From Acanthochlamys bracteata (Eukaryota > Streptophyta > Magnoliopsida > Pandanales > Velloziaceae): DNA of 64,000 nucleotides. Location of the stretch: positions 558,001 to 622,000 of the forward strand of contig CM034129.1 of the NCBI GenBank assembly GCA_019914995.1, written 5' to 3'. Position 1 is the stretch's first letter; every line of letters begins with the position of its first letter. Positions 38,801 to 51,585 of the stretch are shown one piece after another. A program made the translations under genes and the position numbers. Below the pieces are notes generated by a model. The model worked only from the letters and a program-made list of their open reading frames with translations. It did not search any database and was not told where the DNA came from.

Positions 38801-39554
38801 AAAATGAAGGCAATGTGTTTTCTATCTCTTATTATATTTTACTTGATGTTAGTGAAAACATTTACAGATAAATGCTATAAATGCTGCAACGGAAGCTGCT
38901 TGCCTTGTTCTGAGTGTGGATGAAACAGTTAAAAATCCAAAGGTATCAATCATTTATCATACTATTTCTACTTTCACCATGTGTTAGTTCTTTTGACAGT
39001 CCATTTTTTCTCCCTTTGTGGTTCATCTCATATATTCCTCTGATTAAATTTTTATATCCATAACCTCATCTCATTATCATGAACTGGAGCATCATAACGG
39101 TAAAACCGTAAATCATAGTATAAGTGCGTAACTGTTATAATACCGAAGAAAACAATTGGAGTATTATTTATCACCTTCGCTTAGCTGGGTCAAGGTTTGG
39201 TAGTTGATATTAAATCTGACAACCACGCGTAAGGTTGTATTTTCCATTTCAGTTGTGTGGGGCCTGTACGTACTGACTGTGGCAGACACGCCCAAAAGTA
39301 TGCCACCGTTCTGAACATCAAGTCCATTGCTTGCTAAAAATAATATATTAGTGCTTTATGAACTCTTTACTAAACTACATTTCTAGCATTGTTTAGTCAT
39401 AGACGACTTGTGTTCTAATGTCTCTGCTGCTTTGCTATGATGGGAACAGTCTGAAAGTGCTCAAGGTGAGGCAGCTGCCAGTGCAATGGCTGGTCGGGGC
39501 CGAGGAGGGGCAGCTTTCCGTGGTCGTGGTGGAAGAGGAATGAGAAGGCGATAG
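35811..39554 (+). CDS. CCT7: T-complex protein 1 subunit eta (CCT7)
   Basis: One of eight subunits of the cytosolic CCT/TRiC chaperonin, which folds actin, tubulin and other proteins using ATP. Thirteen exons: 35811-36086, 36398-36523, 36605-36808, 36967-37136, 37212-37347, 37420-37536, 37708-37827, 37922-38020, 38092-38181, 38551-38632, 38709-38797, 38868-38942, 39450-39554. All joins keep frame, giving 562 aa, close to the family's usual 555-560. Visible motifs are [11 protein letters not shown] (41-51), NDGATIMK (63-70) and GDGTTTVV (94-101) of the nucleotide pocket. Also present are [12 protein letters not shown] with the catalytic Asp, VVPGGGA, and [13 protein letters not shown]. The C-terminus is a Gly/Arg-rich RGRGG tail typical of plant eta subunits. 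The gene has no defects, which argues that the nearby ALG11 frame breaks are not a general assembly problem. Confidence 0.98.
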
Positions 39555-40188
39555 CCCTGTGCTTGTGGCTTTGGGACTAAGGGTTGCTTTAAGCTTTTTA
39601 AACATTATATAAACCCAACTTTCCAGACACTGCTGTATTCAACTCATCCTGTACTGATCTTATTTAAGTTAGTATGGATTTTAGGACAATTATTCAGTCT
39701 TTAAGTTGTTGCTGTGCGACTGGCATATTGTATTTGCATGATGTCATTGAGGTGGATGATACCCTAGCATCATCCAAACTAAGGCAAACTGTGCTAACAA
39801 TTTTGATGCAACTTTAGTAGTCTACATAACAACTTTAAGCATGGAACCTCTTTTTATGTAGTTAGATATGTCTGGAAACAATGGATGCTTCTATAATACT
39901 TTGTTATGCAGAATTATTGGCAACAACATTTTGTGAGCAACTATGTATTGATTCTTTTGCAGAATAATTCTCGCGTATGCGAACTGATCCTACTGTATAT
40001 ATATTTTTTCAAGTGAAGTTGGTTCTTGCACCTCATCATCAATACAAATACAGTTTCGGAAGTTTTCCTTTCGTTGTCTGTCGAATCATTACTTCTGCGA
40101 ACAAAATACGGTGATCAGGGATCTGTCGTACTTTATTCAAGCTGGAATCACTGCAAAGCGGTATGTACAAGCTTCAGCACATCATTAA
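39555..40188. other. CCT7 3' UTR and intergenic DNA
   Basis: The first few hundred bases are the likely CCT7 3' UTR. No other gene or RNA can be supported. Confidence 0.5.
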
Positions 40189-40444
40189 GGAGTGTTTAGA
40201 ATTGCTTTTCTACGACACTTCTTTTCAATTCTCTATTTTATATTTTTTAATATATATTTTATAAATATATAAAAAATTTATTTAAAAATATATAAAATAT
40301 ATAAAAATTCTACAGAATAAAATTTTTTTATTGTATATTTTTATTATTTTTTAAAAATTAAAAAATAAAACTCGTTTTTAAAAAAAAAAAAAAAATTTTT
40401 TATTTCAGAAAAACTTTATTTTATAAGCAATCCCAAATGTCTCC
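40189..40444. mobile_element. Tourist-like MITE between CCT7 and the OSCA gene
   Basis: 256 bases with imperfect inverted ends (GGAGTGTTTAGAATTGCT at the left; GGAGACATTTGGGATTGCT as the complement of the right) and a TAA duplication on each side (40186-40188 and 40445-40447). The core is AT-rich with a poly-A run. It lies between the 3' ends of two convergent genes. Confidence 0.75.
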
Positions 40445-40959
40445 TAAATCTCCCAACAAGGAAACCATCTTTTCTATGTAGTACGTACACTCATTGAAGC
40501 AAATAAATAATATACGGTAGATGCATTGAATTGCTGCCTCATACATATACCTCGTCTTTGCTGCCACCATCAATTGGCAATGCGGACCCAAGTTTTTAAC
40601 TCCCTTGACAACCCCAGGCACTTTACAATGTTTACTGTGAAACAACTAACCTTGTTTACGTTGCTTATATAAATCCCTAAAGATGAATGTCCGAGCATCA
40701 GTGATCATACACCACCCAGTACACAAACACTGTTGAATGAATTTCTGGTGAATGGAAATTCACATTGCTCGCTGACTCGGATTGTGCCAAGGTACTCATT
40801 CAAATAATAAGGCTATCTGTCACTCAGAAACATGGATGAGTGGACAACGTTCTTGAACAAATGAAGCTTGCTACTGCACACCTTGGTTAATGAAGAGGGC
40901 CTTCTAGACTGCTATCAAAGTAACATATCAACTTCTGAAGTAACAAAACCTTCATAGTA

Positions 40960-43900
40960 CTAAGGTTCTCCTGAGGAAATTAAAGGAGCGGTGTGCTCAT
41001 GCTCATCTCCATTCGGAGTTGGACTACGGTACTTAATGACCAGCTTATGAAAAAACTCCTCCATTGCAGGATTTTTCTGGTCTTCACGGTCTTTCTTAAT
41101 TAGACTCTGGAAAAGCAAACAAGTCAATAAATGAAAATTTAGCCAGTACAAGGAGACTAAGGATGCAACTCAAGCACACAGCCATTTGAGGAACATGACA
41201 AGACAACATGCACGAAGAAACAATACAGAATGGCCAACTGCACATAGCATAGCAAGTTTTTACCCAGGTTACTAATACTTATATCACATCATATCAGCGC
41301 TATCATGGCATACCATGGTACAGAAAGCTACATTTAACTGCGTATTACAGTCTAATATAATAGACAATATCAGTATATCACTCCAATTTCGGATGGTTTG
41401 CATATGCCATTTCATTGTAATCTATGAGATTAAATCACAGCCATTGATGAATGGGTCAAGCATGAAATAGATCTCTTTCAGTACAATTCACTAAGTTGAT
41501 ATTAGTACAAGTATCCAAGTCATAGTAATATGCCAAAATTTTCATACTGACAAAGAGTTGGGCAGAGTTCAAATTGTGTAAATGACCAAGAAAACTGAGC
41601 TGCATTCTGACCAATCAATAAATAAACAGAGGAATCAAATGTAACTAGTACTTCAAATAAATACCTCAGCAGAGTAGGACTGAAAAATAGGCAGAAATCG
41701 TTTCCGGCAATATCCATTAAAAATAAGTGTAAGCACAGGAAGCGGCACCAACAAGCTTGATGCAAGTGGTAGCTCTTTTAGGACAAATATTCCCAAAGCG
41801 ATCAAATGCATCAAAATCAGAGAAACTACCATGGAATTATGTACAATAGGCCAAAATCTTCCACCAGAGTCATATCTGGGCAAATAGACATTTAAGAGCT
41901 GTATACATTTTGAAATATAAGCATTTGTACACTTGCCAGATAGATTACTAAATCCTAATATTTATTTCCAAATGAAGCAAAATAATAGAAGATAATGCAA
42001 TATATGCCGTACAATTAACTAACAGCTAGAAATTAATTGATGTAAGAATCAACAAAATAACCACCACAATGCATAAATAGAAGAAACATAATAAAAGCCT
42101 GAAACTTAAAGAAGAAATGTCAACACATTTCATCAAGATACGAGCTGTAAGGTACTAGGGCTTATCTCTTGATAAGATGCATATGCTACTGTTAAAACAT
42201 ACACTGAACTTAGTGAAATCAAATGTTTGGTATTCTTTTTTTTTTAAGTTTTTCCACTGTTTTAACTAAATTTCTGAAAATCGTAGCTTCTGCTTTACTG
42301 GTTCCCCATCATATTTTAAGTGTATATTTGTTTGATTATGATTTTTTATGTTTTCCATTGTCATAACTAAATTTCTGGAGGTCATAGCTTCTGCATTACT
42401 GTTCCTATCATCCTTCAAAGGATTCATCAAGGCACACAACAGAACATCTTTTTTTTATTTATCTTAAAGTTACCTGAGTTATAGGGTTTCCCAACATTGA
42501 TGGGTCAGCAATATTAATGTTACTTCTTAAACTTTAAAAGAACATCTAATATGTGGAGAAGTTGTTCAAAAGAAATCCATCACAAGCTATATTGATAGAA
42601 TTTTGATTGTCCTATCCTCAAAGACTTAAAAGGGTAAAGAGTAAAATATGTAGTTAAGATAAAACAGGAATATACGGTTTCCCTCTCTCAATTACACACC
42701 TCAGCATGATCCTTCAACAGGAACCCTATTATTCCAGGATCTGTCAGCATAATGAATTAATGCTTGGGAATCTATTATGGCCAACATTGAACAAACTGCC
42801 GCCATGCTTTACCCTACTATTTAATTAGTCCCCAGTGCTACAAATTATATCAGTTTTGTCCCCAAATTTGTCCTAGAAACCTTCCTGGTTCTTCACCAAA
42901 GAGAAAGAAGTGAATATTTATGACTAACTCAGAAGCTGGTTTTTACATGTAGTAGTTATATCATGGTGTGGGAAAAGGAGAATTCTAAGAAATTTCTCGA
43001 AGATAGATGTAAGCATTTTCATCAGATAAGAACAAATATAAAAATCAACAATTACTTCAGTTCACTTCAGCATATGTCCTAAGAGATTTGACCATGTAAG
43101 AATTTACTGACCTGATTACGGTAGACGATGTAACCGATGCACAAGTAAATTAGTATAAAAGGCAAAATTATTGGCGCTAACAAGAAATAAACAAGCCCAA
43201 GAAGCTCGAAAACGAGGATTCTTGGTATTTCGACATGATAGGGAGTTGATGGTGCTTCAGTTTTGTCACCCAGGCATCTGAAACATTGCCTGCCAATAAA
43301 ATTACTGATGAGAGGCCACGTACGAGTCAGTTCCGTCGACAAACTAGTCCAGGATGTCACAACATAGGTAGTAAAGAAAGTAGCCTACATAAGAAATAGA
43401 AATCAATGTTTCAATACCAAATATGGAGTGAACACTTTAATAAATTTTGTTACCCATTCCTTGTAATTCAACAACAAAAAACACAAATAAGCAATCATAA
43501 TTCAAAAACTCATATTAAGAGATTCAAACTAGTGAATAAAATAATCAAGACAATCAAACATTGCTAAACCGTGAGACAACAAAATCCACAACTTCATACA
43601 AGTATCACTTCCGGGTACTAAAAATATGTCAAAATAACATTTAGTTTCAGTTCCTTTTGTATAGGACAATCAAAATCCTAAAGTTGTCACATCCAAATTC
43701 CCATCCCTATGATAATTGATTTGCATGACAAAGAACAGAGCTGAACCGTGACCTCTTTCACAGAAAATTTCCCTCATTCTTTCTTTAATAGGTATATTAT
43801 CAACTTCGTACCAGTTCATTGGCTAAAAAGTAAGAAAACTGCATTCCAAAAATTTGGAAGTCCATTTTGAGTTTATTTTGTAGCTTCAGCAAGCTAGTCA

Positions 43901-46900
43901 GCTCACTTGAGCAAGAATGTAAACTCACCTGAGCTGGAACAGCAATAGCTAGTTGCAGTGGAATGTTCTTGGGATCTAGAAATATCCCACCTTTAGCAGC
44001 TGACCCAACTAGAACATTTGCAAAGAAGGTGTACCATATGTAGAATAGTAGCACTTTTCCGCAAGCACTTTTATAAATCTCACTGTTGGAGGTATAACCT
44101 TGCATGGTGGAGAAAAACTTCATAGTTGGGGGAACCAAAGATAGAAATAATTGCAGTATGAGACCAGGAAGATATCCAGTAATAATTTGACTTACGGCTG
44201 TTCTGCAAATACAATATCTATATCAGTATATCAAGTAAAAAATGCAGCCAAAAGGAAAACAATCATTTATCTATATTCCACTATGTCAAATTAGGTGCCA
44301 TGACCATGTGGATAAGATAGGATTTTACAAATGTTGTAAGTGACTCAATTAGGTCGAAGCTACAAGATAGTTTAGGAGTTCATTGAGGGAAAAAGAACTA
44401 CTCCAGCTCACATCATTAAAATGGGATGATAAGTAAGACACAAAAAAGCCAATGGCTTGAGAAAATTGCTATCTACTACATCTCCATTGATCAGTAAAAA
44501 CTCTAAATAAGTCCAAAAGTTCTCAGTTAGTCCAACGAACAAGTGACCACCACTTCAGACAATCAAACTTCTAGAAAAATAATAATAAAATGCAACACGA
44601 ATAATAAAATAACGAGAACATTATTTTTTGGTATCTAGTCTAATTCAATCCTAGTGGAACAGAACAGATTCCATATCAAGTGATGAATAAAAGATGTAGA
44701 TAAACTTTTATGTAAACATTACTGAAGATTATGTTCAGTACTTACATGTTCAGTATGTGTTTAAGGAAAGGAAGAAAAGTTTCCAAGTTTTCTAAATTAG
44801 CCAACCCTTGAACAAAGCCAACTGGAATAATAAAGACCACAGTCAAAAAAACAGATGCCACAATCACAATTAGCTTTGAAATCCATTGAGTAATGTATGA
44901 TGTGGAAAAGAATGGCCAGTAAACATCATCGGGTTCAGGAGCTCGCTCAGTGACCCACTCGATGGGATTTACTGCTTGTTGGATGTGAAGAGCAGTTGCA
45001 GCACCAAAGCGAGATTTGAAGCAAACAAAGGCTGCAGGGACTTCCTGCACTATCACATGAAGCTCAGAAGTGTGCCAAACAGGTTGTAAGCAACTTAATA
45101 ATTATTAAAATAAAATGAAAATGGAAATGTATAACAAATATCAGTGGTGCATAAGCACCACTAATTATAAGGACATGTAGTGCTTTAAGGGCATTAAACT
45201 ACCCAAGGAAACTCAAAAATTTGACAGTAACTAAGATAAGATAGACCCCCTTCATCCAAAAAGTGTCATGCTTTAAAGGTTCCAACAAATTCCAGCAATG
45301 TTGCGAATGTTTGTAATAGCCTGCTTCCTTGATTTCATCATTGTTTCAGCTGGCTAGACAATAGTAGCTAGTGCAGCAAGAATCTCTCAGAGAAGTGAAG
45401 GAAATTTGTGTATTGTACTATTATTTTACATATAAAGTGCCAGAACAGAAAAGGTTCAATCAACAAATATGGCATTGAGGAGATCAAATCAATAGTTTCC
45501 AGGGTTCCTAATGAAGACTTGAAGATAGAAATTGTTAGCTACCCAATGGGAGGTTTCTCTAAACTAAAAGGAGTTTAGTTGTAGTAATTATAATTAGAAA
45601 TAGCGATTAAACTCTTGACCATGAGCTCATATTTCTCCTTTTCCATGGTAGGCCATGGTTTGACAAGGTTCCTTCTTTGAAAAATAGTTATAGCGATAAA
45701 GCAATAATCTCAGGCAAGTAAAGGGAACAAAAGAGCAAGTCTATTCAGATAACAACTTCAGTTATAACAGCTTGGACTAAATTCTGACCTGGGGCAAACC
45801 TTCATATGTGAAGGCCTCAAGGAAACAAGATAGGAACAAGACACATAGTGTACAATTCATTTGAATCATTTAGAAAGCTACAATACATGATAAGGAAATG
45901 TAAATCCCATTTAAATTTTATTAGGAACCGATACTATCAGCGATGAAACCATGCTTGTATATAGATGAGTTTGTCAAATATAACCTTCCTTAAACCTTTA
46001 ATCAAACATTATCCCACTAAGTGGGTCGGCTACATGAATCCTTCTACAAAGATCACATGCCATAAAAGGTTCAACAAGTTTCTATGGGTAGGTGACCACT
46101 AATCTAATCTCAGTCTCCTCCTTTACCTGAACTTAGGGCCTAGTACAAGTTTGATAGTTCGATGAGGTATTAAGAAACGGAAATAAATTAGCCAACATTT
46201 TTGTCAGAAGCCTTACAATTAGACCACGAAGGTTGTTATGTCGACGAACAACAGCATGTGACAAATAAGTAGAAGGATGGTATTCCTTAAAAAAGTTCTC
46301 CACGACTTCACTACATGTTCTTCCATCAGTTAGGGGAATGCCACGTACAAGGATAGTAAAGTACTGTGGCAGCGGTTTGGATGCATTGAAGGCGGCAAGT
46401 CTCTTATTAGAGAGATACTTATATTCCTGTAACACAAAGACCCCATTATAATTTTGTGGAGAAAGGCTTATTTTCTAAATTGATACTTTCCCAAAAAAGA
46501 AAATAAAATGTGATAATACAAATTGCTAATCGGCATCATATTGATACCTAAGGCCTATTCTCCCAAGAATTGTACTACTAAATACTTACAGCATAGAGCA
46601 GATAGCAAACAACACCAGTAATGAGATATGCAGCTGAGAAGTGAACCCATAGCCTGGCAAGCACAATCAGTCATAATAAGCTGCTAGCATAATGCTGTGA
46701 TAAAACATTAAAGGAAACAGCACGTTGTTAAACTAAAACATATGAAAAGCAGCATTTATCTATTAGAGGAAAGGATCAAAGTCAATAGTACATTAATAGG
46801 GCAGTAAGAACTAATTAACAGATTAACATAAAAAGAAAGTTGCAGGCTGGACCTGAAAATTTTCTTTTACTCTGAAAGTACCACGACATACAATCGATAC

Positions 46901-48275
46901 AGGATAGCTTACCTTTTCGAACCATTCTCTATATTTGAAATACTGAATACCTCCAAAGACTTGTTTGGAAGATCCGCAAAGTCAGGATTCTTCCCAACAA
47001 AATTCACCGGAAGCAATACAAATATCCCTACAATCCCAGCAACAGAAAATACTTTCAAGCTGCACCAAATAATATGATACTGTGATCAGCTAAGGATGAA
47101 GTGAAAAACTATCAGAAGAAGAAGCTCAAATTTTCAGAAACACAAGACAATCCAGATTGTATATTATTCACATATCAGTATTAGGCTGGTTACAACAAAG
47201 AAAACTTTCAATGAAATATGCAAAAAATCTAGATAGGGCTCAATTTGTTATATTGATCTTGCGATTGCATCTCATGACAATAGCATTGGACTTGGAGGAC
47301 AGACTCTAGGAGATGATATAACACTACCAAGATGTTATGAGTTATCCCAATGCTATTTATTGAAAATCCTATGTACATAGACACCTTGATTTCGTGGAAT
47401 TTGACAATACTTAAGAAAAGTAATGACAATTTCTGACTCTAGAAACAAGCCTTTGAATTGTCCAATGAATTTTACTCATAAACACTAAATAATCCTAAGC
47501 ACCACAGCCATAAATTTCCACCGAATCAAACAACTACTCATTTGAATTAGCCTCGACCATATGATATGGACGACTTGTCATGTTACTTGCTTGTTGCAGT
47601 ATCTTAACTCTTAAGGCACTCATGATCCTACACATGCATCAATCCATTGCTACATTTGCATAATGCTATCAAACATAGGTCCCTACTACAGTATATGGGT
47701 CTATTAACAGCAATGATTCATATTGACGTGATCAGTAGTAGCTAATCCATCATAGACTAAGGTTCTCTTTCCAATAGCGTTTCCCCTTAAACATTTCATA
47801 AACTTAACTATTTCAAGAAACTAAAATGAGGTCTCGGACAATTTGAACTTGTAAAATCAGGTAATCCAGTAACAGTTCAACTGCTAAGAACAAAAATCCA
47901 ACTAATTTATAGAAGATTGACGATCAATTACTTACAAAATCAGAACAAATCAAAGTCATGGAGACAATAGATTGAATACCTGAAGACGAACAACCGATTG
48001 AAAACAACAGCATCGAGGCCAGAGGACTGAAAGAGTTGTTCCTCAGTAGTGCTCCAAGCTCGTTTAACCCAGCTAGCAGACGGCAACAGACTCTCAATGT
48101 TGAAGTTGATCAAGTGATTCTGCTGCTCTCCATCACCTTTTCCCTCAGCCAAATGTCGAGATGCGTACACGCGGGCGTTCACCGGTTGCTTCCGTAGAAC
48201 GGAGTAGAGCGAGAACAACAGCACGCATAAGGCTAAGTTGATTCCTACTGAAGTAAGCAAAGCTGATAGAATCAT
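40960..48275 (-). CDS. OSCA/CSC1-like hyperosmolality-gated cation channel (HYP1/RXW8-type)
   Basis: OSCA proteins are membrane-tension-gated, calcium-permeable channels of the TMEM63/anoctamin fold. Minus-strand exons: 48275-47980, 47059-46913, 46653-46590, 46426-46217, 45044-44746, 44202-43929, 43384-43112, 41898-41665, 41106-40960. The joins keep frame and give 647 aa. The start [14 protein letters not shown] and the hydrophobic layout fit clade 2 OSCAs such as HYP1. I preferred this ATG to one nine codons upstream on family grounds. Recognisable stretches are [77 protein letters not shown] and VYRNQ. Remembered HYP1 is about 703 aa. The roughly 55 missing residues are the helical linker of the intracellular domain between HNNLRGLI and EVPAAF. 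No exon for it is visible in the 1,172-base intron 45045-46216. Both flanking exons are in phase 0, so the frame survives. Confidence 0.9.
45950..46140 (-). mobile_element. Possible SINE/LINE-type retroelement 3' tail in OSCA intron 4
   Basis: On the minus strand the intron contains AGGTAAAGGAGGAG and then CATGTAGCCGACCCACTTAG followed by TGGGATAA. The last phrase strongly resembles a 3' tail common to plant RTE-type LINEs and related SINEs. No target-site duplication or intact 5' end was found, so this is a fragment at best. The identification is from memory. Confidence 0.45.
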
Positions 48276-49132
48276 TGTCGAGAACAGTGAAGTTGAAATC
48301 AATCGAATTGAATTGAAATGGTTGACAGAAGATAGCAGCAGAGATGAGTGAACAACAACACCGCTGGTTTCATTTGATTAGAAGAAAATGAGAAGTTGAG
48401 AAGTAAGATTATTTTAAGCTGATTGTTTAAAAATTACATAAATGTCCCTAGAGTTTGACTTCGCAGTATAAGGCCTTTAGTATTTTATATTGGGTTCTTC
48501 CAAGCAGCGTTCAAGAGGCACTGGTTAACAACTGGCATGTATGATTTTTTTTTTCTCAATTTCATCTCCTCTTTATAAAATTCTAATTAGCTGTAAACGC
48601 TTTTATATTTATAAATTTGGTTGTTAATGTTTTGTTAATCTTTTGTTTTTGGTGTATTATAATACTTCGGAATAATCAAGTATCCACGTCGTAGCACAAT
48701 ACCTCTCTGTCTCAATTCATCTCCATGTTCATGTCTAGATAAGAAAGAGTAGCATAACCACGTGGTAGAGTAATAACTGCTCGGACAACGTATACCTGGG
48801 TCCCACTACTAAGAGTCTCACGTGTCTAGAGGAGGCACGTTTGGCACGTTGCACCGATGCATTTGAGATAGCGCCACTTGGAATGCTTAGGAATATTTAA
48901 GATGTTTTTCAAAAAAGGGCCGCCAAAGGCATATTTTTCATACTTCAAATTTAAGTTTTTCAACAAAGTTTTATTTTTAATAAAAATAAATATATGACTA
49001 GAATTAGGTAGCGCCTGTTTAAATGCTTGAGAAATATTCTTAAGGTTACATGATTACTTTTAACTACTGCAGTTGCAGCCTACATCTCTGCTTCAATTTG
49101 GTCTATACTATTTTACCACTTTTATTGCGAAC
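48276..49132. other. OSCA promoter region and intergenic DNA
   Basis: Upstream of the OSCA gene on its strand. The section around 48690-48900 is less AT-rich and contains several CACGTG-like or ACGTG cores, a type of site bound by bZIP/bHLH factors. No gene is supportable. Confidence 0.4.
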
Positions 49133-50000
49133 TAGAGATGACAATATATAACCCGATCTGAAAATTCAATCCGAAATTGATCTATTTAATCAGAATTATG
49201 GTTGAAAAATTTGATCCGTATAAATATATAAATTAGATTATGATTGAACGAATTTGATCCGATTATTAAATGATTCGATTCGAGTTAATCCGAAATTGAT
49301 CCATCAATTCGAAATATTTTTTTTGAAAGAACAATTCTTAATTTTTTCTTACCGTATAATAAAATATTGGCAATAAAAATAATCGATAATAATTATTTAT
49401 AAACTATTAATTCTTTATTTTAATTCTTTATTTTATAATTAATTATTTATTTTTATACTTTAATAAAATAATATAAAATAAAAATTATAATTTTATTGAA
49501 AGTATTACTATGTAGGTATTTCTAATGACGAATTTAGATTTCGTATAAAGATTTTTATGAAAATTTTTGTTAGATAGATATATTTATCAAAATTTTTATC
49601 AAAATTATTAATATATATTTATAATCATAAATTTCAGATGTTATCATATATTTTCAAAAAATAAAAATAACAATTTTTTTAGATATTTTAAGGGCCAATA
49701 AAGATATTAAGAAATACATATTTTGTCAGACATAATTATATCTCGTTAGTAAAAATATCATGCACTTTTATTCAAACTAATTTTATAATTTCACTAAAAT
49801 TTAAAAATATATAATTAATAATTAATAATTTTAATTATTATATAGGTCGATCCGAATTTGACCCGATTATTAGTAGGTTAGATTAGGAGTGACAATTTTG
49901 ACCCGTATAAATTTATAGATTAGGTTATGATTAAACAAATTTGATCCGATTATTAAATAGATCGATCCGAAACTGATTCACTAACTCATATTACCACCAC
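49133..50000. mobile_element. hAT-like non-autonomous element
   Basis: About 868 bases bounded by a 7-base direct repeat TGCGAAC (49126-49132 and 50001-50007; 7 of 8 bases match if extended). The ends are imperfect inverted repeats: TAGAGATGACAATAT at the left, GTGGTGGTAATAT as the complement of the right. The phrase AATTTGATCCGATTATTAAA recurs inside both ends. Target length and end sequences fit hAT-type elements. No transposase frame is present. Confidence 0.65.
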
Positions 50001-50007
50001 TGCGAAC

Positions 50008-51115
50008 AAAGTATTCTCTTCTATTTTGCCACCCTTCTTATAAGTTGATCTTATAGTTTTGGGAGCGTTTTGTCGTTACTTATTCTAAAAATAATTTTTT
50101 TTATTTTTTATTTTTTAATATATTTTTATAATTATTTAAAATTTTTTATTAAAAATTTAAAAAATTCTGCTTATTAGGATTTTTTTATGACTTATTATTA
50201 TTATTAGATAAAAAATAATAAAAAAAGTTTTTATTTTAAAAAAAATTATTTTAAAATTACTTTCAAAGCTCTCTTAAATTATTCCAAACTACTTGACTTT
50301 ATTTTAAAATAAAATATTTTTATTTTATTTTAAAGAATAATTATTTTATTTTAATAATAATAATTAATTTAATAACATAAATTTTTAAATAAAATTTTTA
50401 AATATTTTAAAATTTTTATTAAAATATAAATAGTTTATAGTTCAAAAAAGAAATGCCAAGCGTTCACATTGACATACCTAAGTCGGGCTGGACTTGGCAT
50501 TAAAAAAACTGCACATTAGGAGTTAGATAACGTAGGCGTATGCGAGGCATTGTCTAGAAAGAAGTTAAAAGTATACGTGCGCCAAGAAAGCAAAGAAAAA
50601 AAATCCAATGGATTACTAAGAAAATTAACCATTACTTTTATTAATAATGAAGAGTGAGTCATGATTAACATTAGATTAAGGGCTAGTATGACGTTGCATT
50701 CTATGATCTATTAATTCTATTTTTTGTCATATTTTTTAATAAAAAATATATTTTATAATAAAGTAATATTTACACTTATTCTATATTAAAAATAATTTTT
50801 TTAAAAGAAATTTATATGATAAGTAAACATGTATTAACTCGTTCTGATTTTGAAACTCGGCAAACTCGATGATATTCTATCCTCTTTTATCTGGGAAAGG
50901 ACATCGATCATCTTTCGGCGTGGCTTATATTAGGGAGCATTTGCCGTTGATTTTCCATTAATCAATTTTTTAATTTTTTAAATATAATTTTTACAAATAT
51001 ATAAATAATTTATTTAAAAAATTAAAAAAATATAAATATTTAATAATTTAAATAAAAATATTATATTTTAAAATATTATTTTAAAAATACTTTCAAACGC
51101 CACCGCTCAATAGTT
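50008..51115. other. AT-rich intergenic DNA with decayed small elements
   Basis: Two stretches (about 50060-50275 and 50935-51105) have similar inverted ends with GGGAGC and CTTTCAAA-type motifs and AT-rich cores. They look like old Tourist-type MITEs, but no clear target duplication remains. No gene is supportable. Confidence 0.45.
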
Positions 51116-51585
51116 TGACCATAGGCACAGTGAGTCCCTCACCTTCTAGCAACTCCACCTCTTCTTCTTCCATTCTTTTCCAGTCAAATCACTGAATCAA
51201 ACTCCCAAGTGCCAATGCCATCGTTCTCATAGCCAAGTTCTCACCTGGGCACGATCAATCCAATGGTCAGGGTCTCTTTGTATAGCGAAGGCTTTGACCA
51301 GTAGCATTGTGCCTCCAGGGATGTCAAAGCCTCCAACAATGCAGTCATCAAATGAATAATGCGGAACGTGGAGCGGGACAGCCGGGAACAAGCGGAGTCT
51401 CATTGATAATATTTTTAAGATAGCTTAAATTTGGAAGATCAACGTCTGTGATCAATCTGCCATGACCAACATGCTTATTGATCTCTTGCTGAGCTTTCTG
51501 CAGTGATGCTGGGTGGTTTAGCAGTAGTGCCATTGCCCATTCCATGGTCCCAGCTGTTGTTTCTGAGCCTGCTGTCAAGAATCTC
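51116..51585 (-). pseudogene. CYP81-type cytochrome P450, second-exon remnant
   Basis: On the minus strand the fragment begins in the I-helix (TAGSETTAGTMEWAMALLLNH) and follows a CYP81 second exon as far as DLPNLSYLKNIINET. It then loses the end of the ExxR region. The next block (FDDCIVGGFDIPGGTML, FAIQRDP) is in another frame. A larger deletion removes the PERF region and FGxGRR, and the text resumes at SCPGENLAMR. A stop codon interrupts the last block (LIQ-stop-FDW). No first exon is visible upstream. It faces away from the three intact genes, so it is the relic of an inverted duplicate. Confidence 0.9.

Noticed and set aside
41520..41765. Minus-strand open frame overlapping OSCA exon 8
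   Set aside because: Different frame from the OSCA exon; the in-frame exon 41898-41665 matches the family.
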